Source: Clostridia bacterium
Lineage (GTDB): Bacteria > Bacillota > Clostridia > Lachnospirales > Lachnospiraceae
Assembly: GCA_910575725.1 (NCBI GenBank)
Contig: CAJTFE010000027.1
Span: forward strand, 1 to 64,000
Reading direction: 5' to 3'
DNA length: 64,000 nt
In this document: positions 1 to 6,601 of the stretch, one piece after another
Layout of the letters: every line of letters begins with the position of its first letter
Numbering within the stretch: position 1 is the first letter of the stretch
The notes under the pieces: model-generated
Database searches by the model: none
Told to the model about the DNA's origin: nothing
What the model saw: only the letters and a program-made list of their open reading frames with translations
Program-made: the position numbers and the translations under genes

Positions 1-172
1 TATGCGAAAGCAACGTATTGATACTGTCCGTTTAAAACTGCTGAAGATTGCTGTAAAAGTAATTCATTCAGCAAGATATATCATATTCAAGCTGTGTAGC
101 AGCTGCCCTTATAAGAATGAATTCACTGAGACACTTTCAAATATCGGTAAGCTGAATGTACAGCTGGAATAG
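1..172 (+). CDS. Transposase C-terminal fragment (IS1380-like), cut by window edge
   Basis: The frame is open from the window edge and ends with TAG at 170-172, giving the last 56 or more residues of a basic protein. The tail contains CSSCPYKNEF and ends IGKLNVQLE. I recognise this ending from DDE transposases of clostridia, most likely the IS1380 family, but the catalytic domain lies outside the window, so the family is an inference. The frame is followed by about 160 bp of non-coding DNA and then an abrupt junction inside the neighbouring kinase-like gene, as expected for the right end of an insertion sequence. Confidence 0.6.
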   Translation, partial: MRKQRIDTVRLKLLKIAVKVIHSARYIIFKLCSSCPYKNEFTETLSNIGKLNVQLE

Positions 173-336
173 CAACTATTAACGAACCTTGACAGCTTAA
201 CAACTGCTTTGAACTCTGTCACGGGGATTTTATGCCCTTTTGACGGGTTAATTGAGTGATGTTATGGTTGCAAGGATCAATTTTCAGATTCATGGTACAG
301 TTATCAGTTCAAATACTGTTCTGTGAATAATTCAGG
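1..336 (+). mobile_element. Right end of an insertion sequence (IS1380-like)
   Basis: This comprises the transposase tail plus its 3' non-coding flank. I place the element end near 336 because there the coding sequence of the minus-strand HipA-like gene stops making family sense. Read inward from the junction, the element begins CCTGAATTATTCACAG, and a CC-starting inverted repeat suits IS1380-type elements. The left end and the target duplication are outside the window, so the boundary is good to a few bases at best. Confidence 0.5.
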
Positions 337-1090
337 AATAATTATGTTTATCTAAAGAAAGAATATATTTTTTTGTGTTCCTGCCGTGGTTTGCTGCATA
401 TACCTCAAATGCTTCCATAGAAACAATTGAATATTCTTTTGATGTAATATTACTGCTTACGCTGACTTTTTCTCCGTCAAAATAATCCCTTTCATATAAT
501 ACTTGTGAAACATCAAAACATCTACAGATTTGACTGGCAAGCAGTTCTCTTTCAACCGCTTCTGCTCCCCCGTCTTTCAAAAGCCGAAACCCATCAGGAA
601 TCCTCTGCCAAGCTTTCGGGAAACACCCATTGGTTGATAAGTCTCTTGCTAAATTTTCATTTTGTACGGTATACTGCCTCCCTCTTAATGCAATATCAAT
701 AAATGTGTTATCCAAATGATTTTCATATAAATTAATATCTTTGAATAAAATCTTTTCTTGCTTTAATTTTACCCAAAAAACATCTGTCAATGAAGCGCAT
801 CTATATGAGAGCGCAATTTTTGCCCTTTCTTTGTCAGTCACTGCCTGTAACATTCCTATGCTGTTTAATATTTCTTTTGCATACTTTCTGTCTAAAGTAA
901 GAATTCTTGTTGCGCACCAATAATTGAAGTTTGTAATGTTATTGACTAACGTATCAATGTCTTTTGCTTCCTCTAAATATAAATGATATGGCATAAATGA
1001 CTTATAATATATTTTACATTGTCCAGAATCAGTTATCTTTGCAACTCTTCTGTCCATATGCATAATTTCATATACGTTTTTCTCTGACAC
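332..1090 (-). pseudogene. HipA-like kinase gene, truncated by IS insertion
   Basis: The 252-residue frame starts MSEKNVYEIM and contains the segment LRGRQYTVQN..LARDLSTNGCFPKAWQR and the later FRLLKDGG..EAVERELLASQIC. I recognise this as the N-terminal part of a HipA-like protein kinase found in clostridia. Such proteins normally continue, shortly after the LDKHNY position, into the catalytic NxDRHxxN segment. Here the frame ends just after HNY, and the last Ser codon and the TGA stop come from the insertion sequence end. The catalytic half is therefore missing and the product should be inactive as a kinase. The start is supported by a purine-rich GGAGG-like stretch upstream of the ATG. Confidence 0.65.
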
Positions 1091-1198
1091 TTTGCCACCT
1101 CCAATTAAGCCAGTTTTTATGAATCACTCCAGGCATATCTTAATTTATCTGCATTAAAATCTCCTAAAATATACACATCCTCATTATCTGATACCCTG

Positions 1199-1744
1199 CT
1201 AGACATTCATTTGTTCTAAATATCTGACTTCCACTTTTTTAGTCAGCCACACACCATTTTCAGAAAGGTAAAACCTGATTCCTTCCCAGCACATCTGTCC
1301 GCTATGTACTTTCAGGATGACTGGTTTTCCATGTCGTTTTCCGACTTTAGCTGCAGTTTCAATGTCCTTTGAAAGATGTACGTATAAACGGCTCATTGGT
1401 TTCAAGCCTTCTTCCATAATAGCTTTTATAAATCTATCCGCAGTTCCATGATATAAAAATTCTGGCGGTTCCTCCTCTTTCAATTCTACATCCACTGGAA
1501 TACTGTGCCCCTGATTGGCCCGAATCAGCGTCTTGTCTTCATTAAAACGATATCTCTGTTTATGATCAGTTCTAACAATTTCTTCTAATACTCCCATATC
1601 TATCTTACGCCCGATATTATTTATGCCATCAAGAAGTTCTTCAACATTTGCCCATCCATGTTCATCCAGAGTAATCCCTGCTGCGTCTGGTTTGTGTCTT
1701 AACACCAGACTAATAAATACACTTAATTTATCTAACTTTCCCAT
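1199..1744 (-). CDS. kptA: RNA 2'-phosphotransferase, Tpt1/KptA family
   Basis: The 181-residue protein matches the Tpt1/KptA family, which transfers an internal 2'-phosphate from RNA to NAD+, giving ADP-ribose 1'',2''-cyclic phosphate. Visible signatures are LVLRHKP near the N-terminus, RANQGHS in the middle and YHGT followed by YVHLSKD in the ADP-ribosyltransferase-like half; these supply the conserved Arg-His-Arg-Arg set. I chose the ATG at 1744 because a GGAGG lies five bases upstream, and the longer frame would start inside that ribosome binding site. Bacterial KptA has no intron-splicing partner, so its natural substrate is unclear. It stands alone, with no obvious operon partner. Confidence 0.9.
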   Translation of the reverse strand: MGKLDKLSVFISLVLRHKPDAAGITLDEHGWANVEELLDGINNIGRKIDMGVLEEIVRTDHKQRYRFNEDKTLIRANQGHSIPVDVELKEEEPPEFLYHGTADRFIKAIMEEGLKPMSRLYVHLSKDIETAAKVGKRHGKPVILKVHSGQMCWEGIRFYLSENGVWLTKKVEVRYLEQMNV

Positions 1745-1898
1745 ATATCCTCCAAATAAAATCAATCCTTAATTTATAAGTATAGCATACCCTCTCACAA
1801 AAAACTATCCAAATTATTCCATATAAACGGTGCATCATCTACTGTGTAGAATGCTCTTCCATATACCGCCGGACAAACAGTTTCAATTCCGGGTATTC

Positions 1899-1925
1899 AA
1901 AAGGACTGTCAGATTCTGACAGTCC
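1899..1925 (-). terminator. Terminator downstream of the nitroreductase gene
   Basis: A perfect 10-bp stem (GGACTGTCAG pairing with CTGACAGTCC) closes a three-base loop and is followed on the minus strand by TTTT. It sits about 50 bp after the nitroreductase stop. Confidence 0.8.
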
Positions 1926-1973
1926 CTAAATGCGTACGTATCGTTTTTTCTTTGCAGAGCCACTGGAATAGGC

Positions 1974-2492
1974 CTACAGTTTTTCGTAAGATACCAGTTC
2001 CTTTATTGGAATACGGGTCTGTGAATGTCGTTCCGGATCGGCAGCTTCTTCGTTTGAATACCCTATCGCCAAGATGTTGATGGGTTCAAGATTGCCCGGC
2101 AATTCAAATTCCTTTTTTATAATATCGGGCTTAAAATAGCAAACCCAGACGGAACCTAAACCCAGCTCCGCTGCCTCCAGCATCATATGGTCGGTTAAAA
2201 TCGAAGCGTCTATATCTGCCGTCTGCTTCTTATCAAAGGGACGCACCCACGCCTTATTGTGATCTGCACAGACAATGACGGCAAGGGGCGCACCATAGAT
2301 ATTTGCTGCTTTCCCGATTTTTTCAAGTCCCTCTTCGCTTTGTACTGCAATTAAACGAACCGGCTGAAGATTGGCGGCTGTGGGAGCTGCGTGAGCTGCC
2401 TGTAAAATTTTGTCCAGCTTTTCCTCTTCAACTTTCTGCGGTGTGTAGGAACGGACACTGTACCTCTTTTTTGCAAGTTCTAAAAAACTCAT
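1974..2492 (-). CDS. Nitroreductase family protein
   Basis: The 172-residue protein is an FMN-dependent NAD(P)H oxidoreductase of the nitroreductase fold. The N-terminal KKRYSVRSYTPQKV segment is the usual phosphate-binding start, followed by AAPTAANLQPVRL, the FMN-contacting loop, and ELGLGSVWVCYF near the C-terminus. It is slightly short for the family, typical of the compact clostridial group. The gene is divergent from an HxlR-family regulator, an arrangement that often means the regulator responds to electrophiles and controls the reductase. The start is supported by AAGGAAGG upstream. The physiological substrate cannot be read from the sequence. Confidence 0.88.
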   Translation of the reverse strand: MSFLELAKKRYSVRSYTPQKVEEEKLDKILQAAHAAPTAANLQPVRLIAVQSEEGLEKIGKAANIYGAPLAVIVCADHNKAWVRPFDKKQTADIDASILTDHMMLEAAELGLGSVWVCYFKPDIIKKEFELPGNLEPINILAIGYSNEEAADPERHSQTRIPIKELVSYEKL

Positions 2493-2570
2493 AACATTCC
2501 TTCCTTTCTTTGTATGTACTTTGATTGCAAGCTAAGGCTGGAGTTGATATTTCCACTGCCTTATGCTATA

Positions 2571-2598
2571 ATTCTAACACTTATTTTTTTAAAGGCAA
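2571..2598 (-). promoter_or_regulatory. Predicted sigma-A promoter of the nitroreductase gene
   Basis: On the minus strand TTGCCT is followed after 16 bp by TAGAAT, about 80 bp before the nitroreductase start. The nearby AT-rich stretch with GTACCC..GTATAC at 2621-2636 is a possible HxlR operator; that part is inference. Confidence 0.5.
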
Positions 2599-2710
2599 GA
2601 ACGCACTTTTTTGATATATAGTACCCAAAAGTATACCTTGCAAATCTTCCCATTCATGCATCCCCTACAGGGCGGGCAGACTTCGTCCAGTAAGAGATCA
2701 TGTAAGGAAA

Positions 2711-2819
2711 CAGCAGAACTTCATACTGTGCCAGAAGGATTTATGGACACACACTTTTGTGCCCATAAATTCTTCTAGATACCGGGTACTGAATGAAGTT
2801 CTACGGAACTGGAATGGAG
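2711..2819 (+). repeat. Family A hairpin element upstream of the HxlR gene (divergent copy)
   Basis: Outer arms AGAACTTCAT (2715-2724) and ATGAAGTTCT (2793-2802) are perfectly complementary; an inner stem pairs AGAAGGATTTATGG with CCATAAATTCTTCT. The element ends TACGGAACTGGAATGGAG, which contains the HxlR ribosome binding site and matches the ending of the copies near purF, amtB, scpA and aroA. Its arm sequence is unrelated to theirs, although the fold is the same. Confidence 0.65.
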
Positions 2820-2825
2820 AAAATT

Positions 2826-3155
2826 ATGAAATGTGCAGGTAATTATAATTGTCCCGTAGAAGCAACCATCGATTTGATCGGCGGTAAGTACAAGGCGCTT
2901 ATCTTGTGGCATTTGATTAACAAAACGCTGCGTTTTAATGAAATCAGCAAATTAATTCCCAAAGCTACGCCCAAAATGCTTACCCAGCAATTACGGGAGC
3001 TTGAAAGAGATCTTTTAATTATCCGTGTTGTTTATCCCGTGGTTCCGCCGAAAGTTGAATATTCCTTAAGCAATTTGGGCAAAAGCATCATTCCTGTTTT
3101 AGACGCCATGTGTAATTGGGGCGAAGGTTATTTAGACGGACAGAGCTGCAAATAG
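2826..3155 (+). CDS. HxlR-family winged-helix transcriptional regulator
   Basis: The 109-residue protein carries the hallmark N-terminal MKCAGNYNCPVEATIDLIGGKYKALILWHL, with the conserved Cys that senses electrophiles in HxlR/HypR/QorR-type regulators, then a winged helix with KMLTQQLRELERD and the wing YPVVPPKVEYSLS. It should bind DNA as a dimer and probably controls the divergent nitroreductase. I chose the ATG at 2826, six bases after GGAG, rather than the upstream in-frame ATG at 2814, because HxlR proteins usually begin close to the Cys motif. Its mRNA leader includes a family A hairpin. Confidence 0.9.
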   Translation: MKCAGNYNCPVEATIDLIGGKYKALILWHLINKTLRFNEISKLIPKATPKMLTQQLRELERDLLIIRVVYPVVPPKVEYSLSNLGKSIIPVLDAMCNWGEGYLDGQSCK

Positions 3156-3160
3156 CCTGC

Positions 3161-3646
3161 CTACCCGTTTACGTTCCCTTCTTCTGCCTTCAGCCGTTCC
3201 AGGGCTTTTTCCATCCGTCTGTTCTCATCCTTTTTTTTCAGGTTCATCACCAGGTAACTCCCCAGGGCAGAAAGCCCAAAGCAGGCAAAAAACATTGCCC
3301 AGGACTGCCACATTCCAACCGGAAACCAGCGGAAGGCTATGATAAATGCGGATATGACAATCACAATCCCTGTGAACAAACAAAGGCTTCTAAGCCAGAG
3401 CGCCATTTTCCGGATGAAAGTATCTGTAAAAAACATAAAACGAAGGGCTGTAATCAAAAGGGATACTGCCAGGAATTGAAAAACAACATTCACCGGAATC
3501 CCCTTATCCCCCAGGGAAAACATGGCGGAGACCTCCTCTGCAGAAGCTCCAAATGCAAGGCAGAACAGATTGATCATCACCATTGCAAAGCCGAATATCA
3601 ATAACACCTGTGCCAGATAATCCAAAATACTTCTCTTCTCTTCCAT
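3161..3646 (-). CDS. DUF3021 family membrane protein
   Basis: The 161-residue protein has about four hydrophobic segments (roughly residues 12-30, 50-70, 85-105 and 115-135) and a charged C-terminal tail rich in Lys and Glu. DUF3021 proteins are typically encoded directly behind a LytTR DNA-binding protein, and that is the case here: it starts two bases after the upstream LytTR stop. By analogy with such pairs it probably restrains or relays signal to the LytTR regulator at the membrane. The gene is convergent with the HxlR gene, with only five bases between the stops. Confidence 0.8.
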   Translation of the reverse strand: MEEKRSILDYLAQVLLIFGFAMVMINLFCLAFGASAEEVSAMFSLGDKGIPVNVVFQFLAVSLLITALRFMFFTDTFIRKMALWLRSLCLFTGIVIVISAFIIAFRWFPVGMWQSWAMFFACFGLSALGSYLVMNLKKKDENRRMEKALERLKAEEGNVNG

Positions 3647-3648
3647 AC

Positions 3649-4089
3649 TTATCTCACTCCTAATCTTTTTTTCAATTTTTCCGCATACTGTCTGGAAGCG
3701 ATAATCTCCTCGCCGCCCGACATGGTGATGCGGATTCTTCGGTTGATGTCTGCTTTCAATGTCTGGATGCTCTGCAAATGGATCAGGAAGGACTTGCTTA
3801 CACGAAAAAAACCGTATTCCTCCAACTGCTGTTCCAGTTCATACAGGCGAAGATCGGATTCATATATTTCATCCAAGGTGTATAAGAAGCATTTTCTGTC
3901 TACGCTCTCGATATATACGATCTGTGCAATATCCAGAAAATAAATCTCGTCATCCTTTTTCGCCGTTAACTGATGGTTCATCATCCGCAGTGCCGCCAGT
4001 ATTTTTTCCACATCGGGAGTCAGCCGGCGGCATGTAATGGAGACGCTCAGCTCCTCTGCCTGATCATCCACATGTATTTCAATATTCAA
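3649..4089 (-). CDS. LytTR-domain transcriptional regulator
   Basis: The product is about 146 residues: a short N-terminal segment (NIEIHVDDQAEELSV) followed by a LytTR domain with EIYFLDIAQIVYIESVDRKCFLYT, the strand-rich DNA-binding fold, and FFRVSKSFLIHLQSI. There is no receiver domain, as is usual for LytTR proteins paired with DUF3021. I place the start at a TTG (4087-4089) because GGAGGTGA lies just upstream and related proteins begin at this point; the longer frame would run back through the promoter. A consensus-like promoter lies 30 bp upstream. Confidence 0.82.
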   Translation of the reverse strand: MNIEIHVDDQAEELSVSITCRRLTPDVEKILAALRMMNHQLTAKKDDEIYFLDIAQIVYIESVDRKCFLYTLDEIYESDLRLYELEQQLEEYGFFRVSKSFLIHLQSIQTLKADINRRIRITMSGGEEIIASRQYAEKLKKRLGVR

Positions 4090-4120
4090 AGCCTCACCTC
4101 CTTGGGTCTGGATGTGATTT

Positions 4121-4148
4121 ATTATATCCGAAATAAGCGGCTTATCAA
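4121..4148 (-). promoter_or_regulatory. Predicted promoter of the LytTR-DUF3021 operon
   Basis: On the minus strand TTGATA is followed after 16 bp by a perfect TATAAT. The predicted start point leaves a short leader containing GGAGGTGA before the TTG start. Confidence 0.75.
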
Positions 4149-4267
4149 GAGGCCTGCACGCAGGATGTCGTTTTTCCCACATAAGCTGCCATGTAAAAAT
4201 ATGGGGAGTTATATTTTCGACAAAAATTTGAAGTATCCTGCATATTCTTGCATATCCAGGGCAAAAA

Positions 4268-4312
4268 GAAAGCACCATTGGATGATTGATTCATCTGTTG
4301 GTGCTTCTTTTT
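4268..4312 (-). terminator. Terminator downstream of the XRE/membrane gene
   Basis: AGCACCA and TGGTGCT arms with an extended imperfect stem (TTGGATGA / TCATCTG) close a short loop. T-rich runs follow on both strands (TTCTTTTTT on plus, TTTCTTTTT on minus), so it could work in both directions. Confidence 0.75.
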
Positions 4313-4395
4313 TATCTTACCGCATCATATACAAATAACTTTTATACGTTCCTTCCTATAGCGGCGTGTTTTGAAAAGTCGGCGGTTTCATACTC

Positions 4396-4899
4396 TCACT
4401 TTGTTTTTTTCCTATGTAAACGGTTTAGCTCAAAATACAATGGAACAAGTACTGCATTTATAACCAGGGCGTAAAACAAGGAAACCAGAGCCACCGCTAT
4501 ATCGCCCCATAATGTAGGTGAAGCAAACTCGGAATCAAGCATATGATACCGCAAAAGATTCACCATGCTGATTGTAAAACCGATGCTTCCCCAAATCAAA
4601 CTGGATCTGCATACCAGCTTAAGTGCGTTTGAGCTGTCCCTTATCATTTCAGCCGTGCAATTCTCTCTCTTAATTATATAGACAAATGCCTTTAGAAAGT
4701 CCCGCCAATATCCTGTACACAGCAGTATCAGAAGGCAGGGAATCAGGATAAATTCCATACTGGTGGAATCTACAAAATGCCAGGTTCTGCTTCCTATTCC
4801 ATATTTGACTAGAAAGAACACTCCTAAAATTGGGATTACAAGCCTTATAAAGAAATTTATGCTTTTTTGGGCTTTATTTGCTTTTTGCTGCAATTCCAC
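4396..4899 (-). CDS. MotA/ExbB-like membrane domain, probable -1 frame extension of the XRE gene
   Basis: As a separate frame this encodes 167 residues with four likely membrane segments (about 18-36, 48-64, 96-115 and 135-155). The pair SSLIWGSIGFTISMVNLL and DIAVALVSLFYALVINAVLVPLYFEL resembles the last two helices of MotA/TolQ/ExbB proton-channel proteins; this is a resemblance, not proof. No ribosome binding site precedes the ATG at 4899. The frame is open upstream to 4914, where it joins the XRE frame at a seven-A run. A -1 shift there would give MENYQKK-AEENLVELQQ, a smooth continuation, so the natural product is probably one protein of about 250 residues. Confidence 0.6.
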   Translation of the reverse strand: MELQQKANKAQKSINFFIRLVIPILGVFFLVKYGIGSRTWHFVDSTSMEFILIPCLLILLCTGYWRDFLKAFVYIIKRENCTAEMIRDSSNALKLVCRSSLIWGSIGFTISMVNLLRYHMLDSEFASPTLWGDIAVALVSLFYALVINAVLVPLYFELNRLHRKKTK

Positions 4900-5147
4900 A
4901 AGATTTTCTTCTGCTTTTTTTGATAATTTTCCATAGCAATCCTTTCTCCGCTGAGCAGTTCATTTACACTGATACCAAGTGTTTTACAAAAGTCCAGCAT
5001 AATGGAGGCATCCGGAATACTTTTTCCCGTTTCCCATTTTGACACTGCCCGGTTGGTAATATTTAGCTTTTCTGCTAACTGTGTCTGTGTAAGTTCCTTG
5101 TCTTTCCGACAGGCTGCAATGAATTTTCCTATCGTTTCCTGGTTCAT
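4857..5147 (-). CDS. XRE-family helix-turn-helix regulator (N-terminal part)
   Basis: The first 65 residues form a classic HTH_3 domain: IGKFIAACRKDKELTQTQLAEKLNITNRAVSKWETGKSIPDASIM, then LGISVNELLSGE. In clostridia this exact style of HTH is usually followed by a linker and membrane helices in one polypeptide. Here the zero frame leaves that register at residue 77 and stops at 96 with a Lys-rich tail (KKQKKILWNC), which looks like out-of-frame coding. The start has AAGGAGG eight bases upstream. It is either a frameshifted gene or the short product of a slippery site. Confidence 0.8.
   Translation of the reverse strand: MNQETIGKFIAACRKDKELTQTQLAEKLNITNRAVSKWETGKSIPDASIMLDFCKTLGISVNELLSGERIAMENYQKKQKKILWNCSKKQIKPKKA
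4914..4920 (-). other. Candidate -1 ribosomal slippery heptamer A AAA AAG
   Basis: In the register of the XRE frame the codons are CAA AAA AAG (codons 76-78), containing A_AAA_AAG, the most efficient bacterial -1 slippery sequence. Slipping by -1 leads straight into the membrane-domain frame at GCA GAA GAA. A simple loss of one A from an eight-A run would give the same picture. Confidence 0.45.
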
Positions 5148-5525
5148 GTTTCCATCCTCCTTTTCATCAGTATAACAGAAAAAATTGCTCTAGAACTAAC
5201 CATTGGTTGATTTTGAAAGATTCAACCAGCAGTTGATTTCTTGGCAGACAGTTTCGATGATAAAGTTTTCTATTTCCGTATTTACCTGCTCTGGATTATC
5301 TCCATTGGCAAAATGCTTTGCTTGTTTTGTAGGTTCATGCAAGTATATTATATATCTGTTGACCGTTTTTGAGAAGGTCATTGCTAAAATCATAAAATGT
5401 TGTACCTGTTGTCTTAAACAAAATTTTGAATTTTATCCTTATCTCATTTCTATCATTCATATTGACATATAGGTAACATGTTGCTACAATTAAATGCGTA
5501 ACAAGTTTCCAATCAGGAGGACTGT
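5148..5525. other. Intergenic region between divergent XRE and MarR genes
   Basis: This stretch holds the XRE promoter (extended TATACT -10 on the minus strand near 5170) and the MarR promoter. Short minus-strand frames in 5196-5559 have no ribosome binding site and no recognisable domain; I see no convincing gene here. Confidence 0.5.
5462..5490 (+). promoter_or_regulatory. Predicted promoter of the MarR-flavodoxin operon
   Basis: TTGACA (5462-5467), 17 bp, TACAAT (5485-5490). The spacer and -10 carry a partial palindrome (GTAACATGTTGCTAC), a plausible site for autorepression by the MarR protein. Confidence 0.8.
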
Positions 5526-6026
5526 ATGAATCTAGACGATTTGACTGCAAAATTTTCAAGTTCTACAGAAAATCAAAGAAAGGCCATTTTCAGCACATTA
5601 TTCATTGCCGGAAACAAGCTGCAGACACTTTTTGACAACTATATTCCAGAGGTATCGTTAAAACAATTTATGCTGCTGTCAATCGTCAGGCAGTCAAAAG
5701 AACCGCTGACATTCACCCAGTTGGGAAATCTGTTAGGCTGTTCAAGACAAAATATCAAAAAACTGGCCAATGTCCTGATGAAAAAAGGATTTATTACGAT
5801 TCAGCAAAGCCCCCATGACACAAGAGCTATGTGTATCTGCCCCACCGAAAAGGCAGATGCCTTTTATGTAAATGATTTTGCAGAATACCAAGAGGATTTG
5901 AATTATCTTTTTGAAGTTTATACCGACAAAGAGGTCGAAACTCTTTTCATTCTTCTATCACAGCTGTATGCCGGAATAGAAAATCTGGAAAAGAGAGCTG
6001 CAATGAAAAAAGACAGGGAGATTTAA
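5526..6026 (+). CDS. MarR-family transcriptional regulator
   Basis: The 166-residue protein has the MarR winged-helix layout: helical N-terminus, SLKQFMLLSIVRQSKEPLTFTQLGNLLGCSRQNIKKLANVLMKKGFI as the DNA-binding helices, a wing around QQSPHDTRAM, and a long C-terminal dimerisation helix (LENLEKRAAMKK). AGGAGG lies six bases before the ATG. The next gene, a flavodoxin-like protein, begins four bases after the stop, so the two form an operon and the regulator probably controls its partner and itself. The inducer is not evident. Confidence 0.87.
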   Translation: MNLDDLTAKFSSSTENQRKAIFSTLFIAGNKLQTLFDNYIPEVSLKQFMLLSIVRQSKEPLTFTQLGNLLGCSRQNIKKLANVLMKKGFITIQQSPHDTRAMCICPTEKADAFYVNDFAEYQEDLNYLFEVYTDKEVETLFILLSQLYAGIENLEKRAAMKKDREI

Positions 6027-6030
6027 GCAG

Positions 6031-6561
6031 ATGAAGACAATCGTAATCTATACTTCAAAAACAGGGTTTACAAAACGTTATGCCCAGTGGATAGCGGAAG
6101 CGGCCAGGGCGGACTGTCTTGAATTATCCGCCGCAAAAAAGAAAGATTTGACCGCTTATGATGCAATCATTTTCGGAGGCTGGGCCTGTGCCGGCAGCAT
6201 CAGCCAAATAAAATGGTTCAAGGGAAATATTGATAAATGGGCCGATAAGAAGCTGATTGCATTCTGTGTTGGAGCAAGTCCCGTCGACAACCCGGAAATT
6301 GACATAGCTCTTAAACGGAATTTCAACGAGTCAGAACAGAAAAATGTAAAAGCTTTCTACTGCCCGGGCGGATTCAATTATGAAAAAATGTCTATAACGT
6401 CGAAACTTATTATGAAAATGTTTGTAACAGCACTTAAAGCCCAAAAGAATAAGACTGAAGCAGAACTGATCATGGTAAAAATGATTTCTTCGTCTTATGA
6501 TATTTCGGACAAAAAGTATATTGAACCGATTTTGCAATATTTGAAAAAAGATGCATTTTAG
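6031..6561 (+). CDS. Flavodoxin-domain protein
   Basis: The 176-residue protein begins MKTIVIYTSKTGFTKRYAQWIAE, the phosphate-binding loop of flavodoxins that holds FMN, followed by AYDAIIFGGWACAGSI and LIAFCVGASP, the usual second and third FMN-contact regions. Its size and the FGG loop resemble the flavodoxin domain proteins related to HemG rather than small electron-carrier flavodoxins. It is probably a soluble cytoplasmic redox protein. The gene follows a MarR regulator in one operon and is closed by a terminator hairpin. Confidence 0.85.
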   Translation: MKTIVIYTSKTGFTKRYAQWIAEAARADCLELSAAKKKDLTAYDAIIFGGWACAGSISQIKWFKGNIDKWADKKLIAFCVGASPVDNPEIDIALKRNFNESEQKNVKAFYCPGGFNYEKMSITSKLIMKMFVTALKAQKNKTEAELIMVKMISSSYDISDKKYIEPILQYLKKDAF

Positions 6562-6564
6562 GAA

Positions 6565-6595
6565 AGGTATGGCAGCCGCCATACCTCATATTTTT
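6565..6595 (+). terminator. Terminator between the flavodoxin gene and carB
   Basis: A nine-base stem (AGGTATGGC / GCCATACCT) with a four-base loop is followed on the plus strand by CATATTTTT. It lies between convergent genes and may also serve carB weakly. Confidence 0.75.
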
Positions 6596-6601
6596 ACCGC
6601 T

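Noticed and set aside
1839-1925. A 29-codon minus-strand open stretch reading SPFEYPELKLFVRRYMEEH before a stop
   Set aside because: It looks protein-like, but it is cut by an in-frame stop upstream and overlaps the nitroreductase terminator; at most a remnant, and I could not name its family.
3116-3604. A 162-codon plus-strand frame opposite DUF3021
   Set aside because: Antisense to a well-supported gene, with Lys/Cys/His-rich shadow composition and no ribosome binding site.
5196-5559. Two overlapping minus-strand frames of 65 and 74 codons between the XRE and MarR genes
   Set aside because: No ribosome binding site, no domain, and they overlap the MarR promoter; joining the two frames gives no recognisable protein.
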